A DNA stretch of 9,848 bases from Wenzhouxiangella sp. (lineage in GTDB: Bacteria > Pseudomonadota > Gammaproteobacteria > Xanthomonadales > Wenzhouxiangellaceae). This document shows, in pieces, positions 1 through 6,814 of this stretch. The notes under the pieces were generated by a model. That model did not search any database, was not told the DNA's origin, and saw only the letters and a list, made by a program, of their open reading frames with translations. The stretch's first letter is position 1. Each line of letters opens with the position of its first letter. The DNA lies in assembly GCA_007127425.1 (NCBI GenBank), contig SKZJ01000141.1, positions 1 through 9,848 on the forward strand, written 5' to 3'. A program made the position numbers and the translations under genes.

Positions 1-137
1 GTCTCGGCCATGCCGAGCTGGTTGGTCACCGCCACGATCAGGCTGGCGACCAATGCCGCCACCATGATATTGATACCTCTGAGCGCCATCAGGATCAGCG
101 CCGCCAGGCCCAGCAGCAGGCCGATATTTCCGATCAT
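1..137 (-). CDS. GntP-type permease, N-terminal fragment (cut by window edge)
   Basis: Only the first 45 codons lie in the window; the frame is open to the edge. The translation starts MIGNIGLLLGLAALILMALR and is almost entirely hydrophobic, with one helix, a short basic turn (residues 20-21, Arg-Gly), then a second hydrophobic stretch ending at TNQLGMAE. This helix - RG(V/I)N - helix opening is what I remember from GntP-family transporters (gluconate, citrate and related carboxylate/H+ symporters of the inner membrane), so that is the best call, but 45 residues cannot fix the substrate. The ATG at 137 is chosen because a strong GAGGGAG ribosome site sits 7 nt upstream. It lies 101 bp downstream of the propeller/GGDEF gene on the same strand, so co-transcription is possible. 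Another multi-helix permease family is the main alternative. Confidence 0.6.
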   Translation of the reverse strand, partial: MIGNIGLLLGLAALILMALRGINIMVAALVASLIVAVTNQLGMAE

Positions 138-144
138 CTGCAAA

Positions 145-151
145 CTCCCTC
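145..151 (-). promoter_or_regulatory. Ribosome binding site of the permease gene
   Basis: On the minus strand this reads GAGGGAG, 7 nt before the ATG at 137. It is a near-ideal Shine-Dalgarno match and decides the start. The rest of the 101-bp gap between the two minus-strand genes (138-238) contains no convincing hairpin with a T-tract, so I see no terminator separating them. Confidence 0.75.
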
Positions 152-238
152 AAGTTACATGGCCACCGTGCCGTTGCAGGACCATTCGGCCGGGGCATTC
201 TCCATTAACTGTAATACACAGGTCCGCGCAGTCCGGGA

Positions 239-3200
239 TCACTTGTCCGAGCGAGCGGTAATCGCAAGCAGGCGATCGCCAAGCAGTGTATCGATACGTT
301 CGTCGAGCCGCCGCAGCAGCGTGGCCGGTTCGGCCCAGGGCGTGGGCGACACCAGGCACCAGCCGTCGCGGCCGCTACCCTTGACATGAGCCATGCCCTT
401 TTCGGCCAGGGTTACCGTATCGTCCCAGGTCAACGCGCCTGGCTGGTCGAGGTAAGGCGGATAGGAAGCAATGCCGATCGAACAGGTCATTTCAATCGGC
501 TCGCCGGTCTGTGACTCGAACGGACGTTCGCGGACCGTCGCCAGCATCCGATCGGCCACCTGCGCGAACTCGGCCGGTGCCATCGGGCGGAAGACGACAA
601 GAAACTGCTCGCCGCTCCAGCGGACCACGTAATCACCGCGGCGAACGAGCCCCCTCAATCGCTCGGCCAATTGGCGCAGCAATCCGTCGCCCGCCCCATG
701 ACCGAAGCGCTCGTTGACGCGCCTGAACTGGTCGATGTCGATCAGCGCAAACAGCATCGATTGGCTCTCGCCGGTGCCCCGGGCCAGTTGCCGGTGGAAA
801 TGCGCCAGGTCGGCCGGCAACTGACTGTGCAGGTAGCGCCGATTCCAGCAGTTGGTCAGCGGGTCGCTCATGCTGACGGTTTCCATGCGGCTGCCGTAAT
901 CCTGCAGGTGCTCGTTGGCCACCCGCAATTCCTCGGTACGCTCGGCCACCATGCGCTCGAGCCCGGTTTGCTGTGACTGCAGCTTGCGCGTGCGCAGGTT
1001 GGAAAGCAGCCATACGCCCATCACGGCGGCAAACAGCGACAAAGCCTTGAAGCCGATGGTCTCCCAGATCCGAGGCGGGATGCTCAGAGCCAGTTCCCCC
1101 GGCTGCTCGGACCAGATACCGGCATTATTGGTCGCTCGAATCTCAAGGCGCAGGTCGCCAGCCGGCAGGTTGGTATAAACCAGCTGCCGCTGCATTGGCG
1201 AGTCCAGCCGCTGCCACTGGTCGTCGAACCCGTGCAGCCGGTACTCGACCTGGACACTATCGGGATGCTGGAAGCTGAGCACGCTGAAGCCGAAAGCCAG
1301 GTCACGATGATCCCGGACCAGTTCGGGCATCTGACCGGCGGTCAACTCGTGCCACTCACCGTCGTAGCGAATCCGGTCAATGCGCACCCGCGGCGGTTCG
1401 GGGTTGCGCACGATGTTGTCGGGCGCCAGCTTGAGGACGCCGCCGCGCGTCGGCAGCCATAGCTCGCCGTCGGCCATGAACCCCTTGGCGTTTCCGGCCC
1501 CATTACAGCAGAAACCTTTCTGCGCGCCCGGTACATCACCGCGCTCGTTGAGCACCATCCGACCTGCCAACGCGCTGATCCGTCCGTCCAGATAGTCGGA
1601 TACCGAGCCCAGCGCCAATTCGTGAATGCCGCGGATACCGGCCACCCAGAGGCTGCCCTCATGCTCGGCCAACGCGTAGGCGTTATTGGCCGGCAATCCG
1701 TCATCGGTGCCGAACTCATGCCATTCGCCATCGATCTCGAACCACAGGCGCTCGTCGATGGTGCCGAGTACCAATCCGCCGTCCGAGCGCTGCAGGATGG
1801 AGGTGATGTCGCGCCCCTCAGCCGCGCCCGGCACCGGCTCGAATGACTCCCCGACCAGGCGCAACAGGCCGCGGCGGGTGGCCACCAGCAACTCGCCTTC
1901 GGCGGTCTCGAACAGCAGTCGGATATCCTTTCCGCCGGGTGCACTGCGGTCGGCCATGCGTCGCATTTCGCGGCCGTCCCAGCGCCACACCCCATCGAAA
2001 GTTGCTATCCAGTAGGCGTCACGATAATGAACAATGCCGTTGACCTGGGCGCCGTTGAGTGCAGCAAACGCTTCGGGCCGATCGATGCGCTGTGCCACCC
2101 GGTCCCACAGGAACACCCCCGACCGGGTGCCGACCCAGACGCGGTCGTCCTCCGGCAGCAGCGTGTAGGCGTGCGGGTGCGGCTGCTCACGGCCCAGCGT
2201 GACCTGCTCGAAACGTCCGTCGCGCAACACCGCCAGGCCATCCATGGTCCCCGTCCAGAGATTGCCTTCGCGATCGCGCGCCACCGACCACACCAGGCTG
2301 TTATGCAGCCCCTCCGGCCGGTCGTGGAGCAACACCCAGCCGTTCCAGAGCCGCGCCAGTCCGCTCCAGCGTCCGCCGAGCCACAGATTGCCCTCATGAT
2401 CCTCAGTTGCCGCGAGCACCCCGGGATGCGCGTAAGGCGCATCGTTGTCGATCACCTCCACCAGCTCGCTGTCGCGCATGCGAATCAGCCGGCCGGCCGC
2501 GCCGATCCAGAAATTGTCATCACCGTCCAGGTACAGCATCTCGATGACCAGGTCCGAGGGCAGGCCGGGCAGTTCCTGCCGACGCCATTCGTCACCGTCA
2601 AGTACCAGCAAGCCGCGACTGCTTGCCGCCCAGGTGCGACCATCATGCCTGGCGAATCCCGTGACCTGCGCGGCGACCAGGTCATCCGGCAGGGCGGTCC
2701 GGCGCCAGCGCTCGCCGTCGGTATAAAAGATCGCGCCGCGCCCGCCGGCCAGGCTCTTGCCGTCGTGGTGATACACCGACCACAGCGGCTCGTCGGGAAA
2801 GCCCGGGCGGCGAACCAGGACATCGTCGACAAGCTGCAACAGGCCGCTGGCGGTCGCGACCAGCAACCGGGCTTCGCTGGTCTCGGCGAAACCGAAGACA
2901 TCGAACTCGCGCCCGAAACCATCGTCGATTGCGTGGAAGCGGCCGCGCTCGTAGACGGTCGCGCCCCGGTAGCTGCCGATCCACATCCGGTCGGCACTGT
3001 CGACGAACAGGGTGCGAAGAAAAATCCCCTGTAACCCGGGAGTATCGGCCGGCGTGAAGTTGGTGAAGCGAACACCGTCGAACCGCGCCAGACCGGCCTG
3101 AGTGGCCGCCCACATGTAACCGTCAGGGCCCTGCACGACCGAGTTGACGGTGATCTGCGGCAGGCCCTCCTCGATGCTCCAACTGTCCTTGACGTAATGG

Positions 3201-3292
3201 TGGAAAGCACGATCCGGGGTCAGGCCCCACGCGTGCGCAACCGGGCCGGCGACCAGCGCCAACCACAGGACCGAAGCGATCAGATATCTCAT
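239..3292 (-). CDS. Periplasmic beta-propeller / Y_Y_Y receptor with cytoplasmic GGDEF domain
   Basis: A 1017-residue membrane receptor predicted to convert a periplasmic signal into cyclic-di-GMP output. A signal peptide covers about residues 1-20. Residues ~30-630 hold many propeller blades with W-x-(G/A)-T-x-x-G-L type motifs (for example GNLWTGTMDGLAVL), enough for roughly two seven-bladed propellers. A Y_Y_Y domain follows (~635-740, with VEYRLHGFDDQW and AGIWSEQPGEL), then one TM helix (~745-765), a coiled coil (~767-805, with ERMVAERTEELR) and a GGDEF domain (~808-985). In the GGDEF domain, DID (852-854), GH (864-865), GD (868-869) and an RxxD product-inhibition site (R884-D887) are present, but the signature is SGEQF (893-897) rather than GG(D/E)EF. 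The propeller carries a Cys-Cys pair (595-596) in GFCCNGAGNAKG. It is divergent from the cupredoxin gene. The ATG at 3292 is chosen because it begins the signal peptide, though its ribosome site is weak. Cyclase activity is uncertain. Confidence 0.9.
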   Translation of the reverse strand: MRYLIASVLWLALVAGPVAHAWGLTPDRAFHHYVKDSWSIEEGLPQITVNSVVQGPDGYMWAATQAGLARFDGVRFTNFTPADTPGLQGIFLRTLFVDSADRMWIGSYRGATVYERGRFHAIDDGFGREFDVFGFAETSEARLLVATASGLLQLVDDVLVRRPGFPDEPLWSVYHHDGKSLAGGRGAIFYTDGERWRRTALPDDLVAAQVTGFARHDGRTWAASSRGLLVLDGDEWRRQELPGLPSDLVIEMLYLDGDDNFWIGAAGRLIRMRDSELVEVIDNDAPYAHPGVLAATEDHEGNLWLGGRWSGLARLWNGWVLLHDRPEGLHNSLVWSVARDREGNLWTGTMDGLAVLRDGRFEQVTLGREQPHPHAYTLLPEDDRVWVGTRSGVFLWDRVAQRIDRPEAFAALNGAQVNGIVHYRDAYWIATFDGVWRWDGREMRRMADRSAPGGKDIRLLFETAEGELLVATRRGLLRLVGESFEPVPGAAEGRDITSILQRSDGGLVLGTIDERLWFEIDGEWHEFGTDDGLPANNAYALAEHEGSLWVAGIRGIHELALGSVSDYLDGRISALAGRMVLNERGDVPGAQKGFCCNGAGNAKGFMADGELWLPTRGGVLKLAPDNIVRNPEPPRVRIDRIRYDGEWHELTAGQMPELVRDHRDLAFGFSVLSFQHPDSVQVEYRLHGFDDQWQRLDSPMQRQLVYTNLPAGDLRLEIRATNNAGIWSEQPGELALSIPPRIWETIGFKALSLFAAVMGVWLLSNLRTRKLQSQQTGLERMVAERTEELRVANEHLQDYGSRMETVSMSDPLTNCWNRRYLHSQLPADLAHFHRQLARGTGESQSMLFALIDIDQFRRVNERFGHGAGDGLLRQLAERLRGLVRRGDYVVRWSGEQFLVVFRPMAPAEFAQVADRMLATVRERPFESQTGEPIEMTCSIGIASYPPYLDQPGALTWDDTVTLAEKGMAHVKGSGRDGWCLVSPTPWAEPATLLRRLDERIDTLLGDRLLAITARSDK

Positions 3293-3316
3293 ACAGGCCG
3301 AGACAATGGAGTGGGG

Positions 3317-3323
3317 CCTCCCT
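3317..3323 (-). promoter_or_regulatory. Shine-Dalgarno-like AGGGAGG misplaced for the receptor ATG
   Basis: The minus strand reads AGGGAGG here, 24 nt before the ATG at 3292, too far for normal initiation. It is 9 nt before an in-frame ATT codon (3307-3305), which would add only five residues before the same signal peptide. No GTG or TTG is in frame between 3400 and 3292. Either the motif is coincidental, or initiation uses a rare ATT start. Confidence 0.3.
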
Positions 3324-3342
3324 TTTTCATGCTGGTCGATCC

Positions 3343-3360
3343 CCGGCGACGATACGCCGG
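3343..3360. repeat. Perfect inverted repeat in the divergent intergenic region
   Basis: CCGGCG (3343-3348) and CGCCGG (3355-3360) are perfect inverted arms around a 6-nt ACGATA spacer. It lies in the predicted leader of the receptor transcript, so it could act as an RNA hairpin or as a protein-binding dyad. It has no T-tract. Confidence 0.5.
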
Positions 3361-3371
3361 AGTCCGCTGCA

Positions 3372-3400
3372 ACAATACTGCAACCCTTCAGGGGCTGCAA
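3372..3400 (-). promoter_or_regulatory. Possible sigma-70 promoter of the propeller/GGDEF gene
   Basis: On the minus strand TTGCAG (3400-3395) is followed after exactly 17 nt by TATTGT (3377-3372). Matches to the -35 and -10 consensus are 3/6 and 4/6, so the boxes are weak but the spacing is ideal. It would give a leader of about 70 nt before the ATG at 3292. The same TTGCAG word recurs at 3378-3383 and 3367-3372 on this strand, which may be regulatory or coincidental. Confidence 0.3.
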
Positions 3401-3430
3401 TTGTCGCCGACAACCGGTCGGGACCCGACC
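3401..3430. promoter_or_regulatory. Tandem perfect dyads, candidate operators between divergent genes
   Basis: Two odd-length perfect palindromes sit almost end to end: TTGTCG-C-CGACAA (3401-3413) and GGTCGGG-A-CCCGACC (3416-3430), with centres 16 bp apart. Both contain the half-site GTCG paired with CGAC. They lie just upstream of the possible -35 of the minus-strand receptor gene and 38 bp before the cupredoxin ATG. A dimeric regulator acting on both divergent promoters would be a natural use, but no regulator gene is in the window to assign. Confidence 0.4.
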
Positions 3431-3467
3431 ACGCCGCGATCAGGTCAGGGAGTGTATCCTCACATTC

Positions 3468-4214
3468 ATGAATCACGTAACAACCCGAATCGTCGCCCCG
3501 ACAGGCCTGCTGCTGGTCGCCTTGCTTTGGCTGGCAAGCGGCAACCTGCCGGCAGGCGAGCCCACCACCGATGCACCGCATTCCGGCACCGACCCGACCA
3601 CGCAAGGCACGGCCCGCGTGAGTGGACGCCTGCAGCTACTGGCCGAAGATGGCGAGCGACTGCGTGACCGGAGGGAGTTTACCAACGCCGTCATCTACTT
3701 CGAGCCCGATGAGTCGTCCACAGCCGAGCCGAAGGATCATCTCATTGAGATGACCACGCGGCGCCGCGAATTCGCCCCCCGCGTTCTGCCGGTCATGGCC
3801 GGCACCGAGGTCCGTTTCCCCAACGAGGACCCCATCCTGCATAACGTATTTTCCACCTCCGGAAACAACCGCTTCGACCTCGGCGTTTACGGCGAGAGCC
3901 CGGGCAAGACGCACCGATTCGATCATCCCGGGCTGGTGCGCGTGTTCTGCAACGTGCATTCGCGCATGTCGGCCCACATCGTGGTCGTCGACGGCCCCCA
4001 CTTCACCCAGCCCGACAGCAACGGCCGCTTTGTGCTCGAAAATCTTCCAGCTGGCCCCGGCCAGCTCACCGTCTGGCACGAACGCGCCGAACCCGAGCGC
4101 ACCCGCATCACGCTCGAACCCGGCAGCGACCACAGCCACGACACCGAGCTCGAACTCACCGTCCGCGAAGCGACCCCACCCCGCCAACGCATGCGCCGCC
4201 GCGGAAGGTATTGA
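3468..4214 (+). CDS. Secreted cupredoxin-domain protein (methylamine-utilization-like)
   Basis: A 248-residue periplasmic protein. A signal peptide covers about residues 1-31, with a hydrophobic core GLLLVALLWLA. After a short linker, a cupredoxin fold runs to about residue 175: an N-terminal strand region, a copper-ligand His in PILHNVFS, then FCNVHSRMSAHIVVVD, giving the Cys, second His and Met ligands (CxxHxxM). This is a type 1 copper site of the plastocyanin class, and the CN(V/I)H-x-x-M-SA wording matches proteins usually annotated as methylamine utilization proteins. A C-terminal beta-sandwich of carboxypeptidase-regulatory type follows (NGRFVLENLPAGPGQLTVWH), then a basic tail. The role may be electron carriage, copper binding or ligand presentation to the neighbouring sensor; nothing here links it to methylamine. 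It ends 5 bp before the kinase ATG. The ATG is chosen for the signal peptide; AGGGAG at 3447-3452 is 15 nt upstream, which is long. Confidence 0.85.
   Translation: MNHVTTRIVAPTGLLLVALLWLASGNLPAGEPTTDAPHSGTDPTTQGTARVSGRLQLLAEDGERLRDRREFTNAVIYFEPDESSTAEPKDHLIEMTTRRREFAPRVLPVMAGTEVRFPNEDPILHNVFSTSGNNRFDLGVYGESPGKTHRFDHPGLVRVFCNVHSRMSAHIVVVDGPHFTQPDSNGRFVLENLPAGPGQLTVWHERAEPERTRITLEPGSDHSHDTELELTVREATPPRQRMRRRGRY
4203..4208 (+). promoter_or_regulatory. Ribosome binding site of the kinase gene
   Basis: GGAAGG lies inside the last codons of the cupredoxin gene, 11 nt before the ATG at 4220. It favours this ATG over the in-frame TTG at 4211, which would be only 2 nt from the site. The arrangement indicates coupled translation of the two genes. 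Confidence 0.65.
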
Positions 4215-4219
4215 GATTC

Positions 4220-6796
4220 ATGCATTCACTTGCGTCCCGAATCGCCATCGTCACGGTTGTGCTGGTCAGCCTGGCCGTGGCCATTGCCATCGGGGCTACC
4301 TGGCTGATGAGTCAGCGTATCGCCTCGGAAGCGGTCAGCGATTCGCTTGCCGCCACCCAGGCCATGCAGCGCTACCTGCAAAATTCTCGGGCACGCGAGC
4401 TGGCGCTGACCACCGACCTGCTCGCCGCCGATCCGCACGACACCGCCTACCTGGTCGAGGCCACCCGCGGCCAGATCGACGGCGACGACGATATCGACCT
4501 GCGCTCCATACTCGACCTGATCGACGACCGGCGACGGGAAATGGGATTCGACTTCGCCATGATGCTCGACGCCAACGGGCGCATTCTGGTGCGTACCGAT
4601 CGCCCGGATGCCGGCGGTCGGATGCTCGGCGAGCATCCCATGGTCGCCCCGGTCATCGAAAACCTGATACCCGAGTACGGCCCTTGGCGCGAGGCCGGTC
4701 GCCTTTACAACGTCGCCGTGGTTCCGCTCACCACCGCTTTCGAGGTCATCGGTTTCCTGGTCACCGGCCTGGCCATCGACAACGACGTTGCCGATGACAT
4801 CAAGCGGGTCACCGGTGTCGATGTCGCCTTTATCACCCTGGATGAAGAGCGCGAGCATCTCGGCGCCAGCACCCTCGACCTGCGCCAGGGCGAACAGCTT
4901 TTCGAACAATTTACCGGTGCCGAAGACACCTTGGCCCGCCTGCGCGCCGGACAGGCCGTCGGCCGTCTCGACGTCAACCTGGGTAGTGAAGCCTGGGTCG
5001 CCCGGCTTGAACCGATTGCCGCACCCGACGGGCAGGTGCTGGGTGCAGCAGTGGCCATCGATTCCCTCGACGCCCGCCTGGCCGGGTTCCGAACCGTTCA
5101 GACCGCGCTGATCGGCGGCGGGGCGGTGGCCATACTCATCGCTTTTGCACTGTCGCTGCTGGTCGCCCGCCGCATCGCCCGTCCGGTCAGACAGTTGGCC
5201 GCGGTCGCCGACCAGGCCGCACAGGGCGACTACGAGCAATCCATCGACATCCAGCGCAAGGACGAGGTCGGCACCCTGGCGCGTGCCATCAACCGCCTGC
5301 TCTCCGACCTGCGCGAGCAGCAGGAAATCGCGGGCTACGTCTCCGACCTTTCCCGCCAGCTCGAAGAGAACACGGCCGAGAAGGCGGAAGAAACCGCTTC
5401 AGGCGTCACTGGCGAGGTGAAGCAAGGCCCCGCGTGGGTGGTCGGCGTCGAATGGCCGGGGGACCCGAAAGACAGCGCAGCCGGCCTGCCCGACCTGATC
5501 GGCATCGCCAAACGCCACAAGGCCGGTCTCGTGCCCGGGGGTGGTGCCCGCGTCGTGTTGGTACTGGAAGCTGATCGCACCGACCGCCTCCCTGCCCTGA
5601 TTGCCGAGGTGCTCGAGCAGACCGAGAACACCGGCGGCAAGGCCTCCATGGCCCTGGCCTTCGGCGACATCGACAGCGCCAGGCTCGAACTCGGGCCGAC
5701 CCGCTACCCCGTACTCACCGGCAAGCCGGTCATCCACGTCGAGGCACTGCTGCGCGAAGCCGGCCCGGGACGCATGCTGATCTCGCCGGCCGCCCACAAG
5801 CAACTCCAACCGCTCATAGAGGCCGGCCGCATAGAGACGGTCATCGCCGATGGCCGCTCCGGCAACCGGCGTTTCCACCAGGTCACCGCCACCCACACGG
5901 ATGTCGATCCCGACGCCACCGCCGCGCTCACCCGGCCGCAGAAATCAGCGCCTGGAAAAGCACTGCAGGAAGGTCGCGTACTGGGCGAGCGCTTCGAGAT
6001 CCTCGAAGCCCTCGGCGAGGGCGCCATGGGCAGCGTCTACCGGGCGCGCGACCACAAGCTCGACGACGTCGTCGCCCTCAAGCTGCTCAAGCCCGCACTG
6101 GCCAACGACCCGGAATACCTCGAGCGCATGAAAAGCGAGATCAGGCTGGCGCGACGCATCACCCATCCCAACGTGCTGCGCACCCACGACTTCTTCGAAA
6201 TCGACGGGCTGCCCCTGATCTCGATGGAATACGTGCGCGGCATCACCCTCGACCAGCTGCTCAAGCGCTCCGGCCGGCTCAGCCTGGCGGCGGGACTGCG
6301 CGTCAGCACCCAGGTACTGCAGGGCCTGCAGGCCGCCCATGACGCCGGCGTACTCCACCGCGACATCAAACCCGGCAACATCATCCTCGACCCACGCGGC
6401 AATGCCCGCCTGATGGACTTCGGCATCGCCCGCCAGGTGGTCGAGGAAGGCAAGGACATGACCCGCACCGGCACCATTGTCGGCACCGCCAACTACATGG
6501 CCCCGGAAATCCTGCTCGGAGAACTTGCCGACGCCCGCACCGACATCTATTCCACCGGCGTGATGATGAACGAACTGTTCACCGGCCAGCTTCCCTTCTC
6601 CGGCAAGACCTCGATGGAAGTGTGCATGGCCCACGTCCAGAAAACACCCGACCCGCCCTCGCAACACTGGCCCGACATGCCGCCACGTCTGGAAGCCATC
6701 ATCCTAAAGTGCATGGCCAAGAACCCCGACCAGCGCCACCCCACCGCCAGCGCCCTGCTCGACGACCTCCTCAAGGTGCGGCGTGAAGCAGGATAG
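4220..6796 (+). CDS. Transmembrane sensor Ser/Thr kinase: Cache-like sensor, HAMP, degenerate cyclase-like domain, kinase
   Basis: An 858-residue inner-membrane protein. TM1 (~6-30) and TM2 (~294-315) bracket a periplasmic region of about 260 residues with a Cache/PAS-like stretch (MMLDANGRILVRT). A HAMP domain follows (~317-364, with ARPVRQLA and DEVGTLA), then a Glu-rich coiled segment. Residues ~403-554 resemble a class III nucleotide cyclase domain, but the metal-binding Asp positions read VEWPG and PGGGA, so it should be non-catalytic. A complete Hanks-type kinase occupies ~591-852: G-loop GEGAMGSVY (599-607), Lys621 in VALK, Glu640, HRDIKPGN (713-720), DFG (733-735), activation-loop threonines in TRTGTIVGTA, APE (761-763), DIYSTG and Arg839. 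All catalytic residues are intact, so an active kinase is expected. The usual bacterial layout (kinase first, one TM, extracellular C-terminus) is reversed here. It is translationally linked to the cupredoxin, a plausible periplasmic partner or signal. Confidence 0.92.
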   Translation: MHSLASRIAIVTVVLVSLAVAIAIGATWLMSQRIASEAVSDSLAATQAMQRYLQNSRARELALTTDLLAADPHDTAYLVEATRGQIDGDDDIDLRSILDLIDDRRREMGFDFAMMLDANGRILVRTDRPDAGGRMLGEHPMVAPVIENLIPEYGPWREAGRLYNVAVVPLTTAFEVIGFLVTGLAIDNDVADDIKRVTGVDVAFITLDEEREHLGASTLDLRQGEQLFEQFTGAEDTLARLRAGQAVGRLDVNLGSEAWVARLEPIAAPDGQVLGAAVAIDSLDARLAGFRTVQTALIGGGAVAILIAFALSLLVARRIARPVRQLAAVADQAAQGDYEQSIDIQRKDEVGTLARAINRLLSDLREQQEIAGYVSDLSRQLEENTAEKAEETASGVTGEVKQGPAWVVGVEWPGDPKDSAAGLPDLIGIAKRHKAGLVPGGGARVVLVLEADRTDRLPALIAEVLEQTENTGGKASMALAFGDIDSARLELGPTRYPVLTGKPVIHVEALLREAGPGRMLISPAAHKQLQPLIEAGRIETVIADGRSGNRRFHQVTATHTDVDPDATAALTRPQKSAPGKALQEGRVLGERFEILEALGEGAMGSVYRARDHKLDDVVALKLLKPALANDPEYLERMKSEIRLARRITHPNVLRTHDFFEIDGLPLISMEYVRGITLDQLLKRSGRLSLAAGLRVSTQVLQGLQAAHDAGVLHRDIKPGNIILDPRGNARLMDFGIARQVVEEGKDMTRTGTIVGTANYMAPEILLGELADARTDIYSTGVMMNELFTGQLPFSGKTSMEVCMAHVQKTPDPPSQHWPDMPPRLEAIILKCMAKNPDQRHPTASALLDDLLKVRREAG

Positions 6797-6814
6797 GATT
6801 CGCTTTGTCGTTTT

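Noticed and set aside
2027..3034. Long open frame (335 codons) on the plus strand opposite the propeller gene
   Set aside because: It is antisense to a gene with clear domain content; the translation is low in recognisable motifs and rich in Pro/Arg/Gln, as expected for a shadow frame in GC-rich DNA.
3453..3460. TGTATCCT as a -10 box for the cupredoxin gene
   Set aside because: It is only 7 nt from the ATG and has no -35 at 16-18 nt upstream (GC-only sequence there).
3306..3467. 54-codon upstream extension of the cupredoxin reading frame
   Set aside because: It would bury the signal peptide and run through the divergent intergenic region with its palindromes; the ATG at 3468 gives a normal exported protein.
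4211..4219. TTG start for the kinase overlapping the cupredoxin stop
   Set aside because: The ribosome site GGAAGG would be only 2 nt away; the ATG at 4220 has 11 nt spacing and needs no rare start.
4226..5239. Minus-strand open frame of 337 codons opposite the kinase sensor region
   Set aside because: Gly/Asp/Val-rich shadow of the kinase gene with no domain, signal peptide or ribosome site; the plus-strand frame is well supported.
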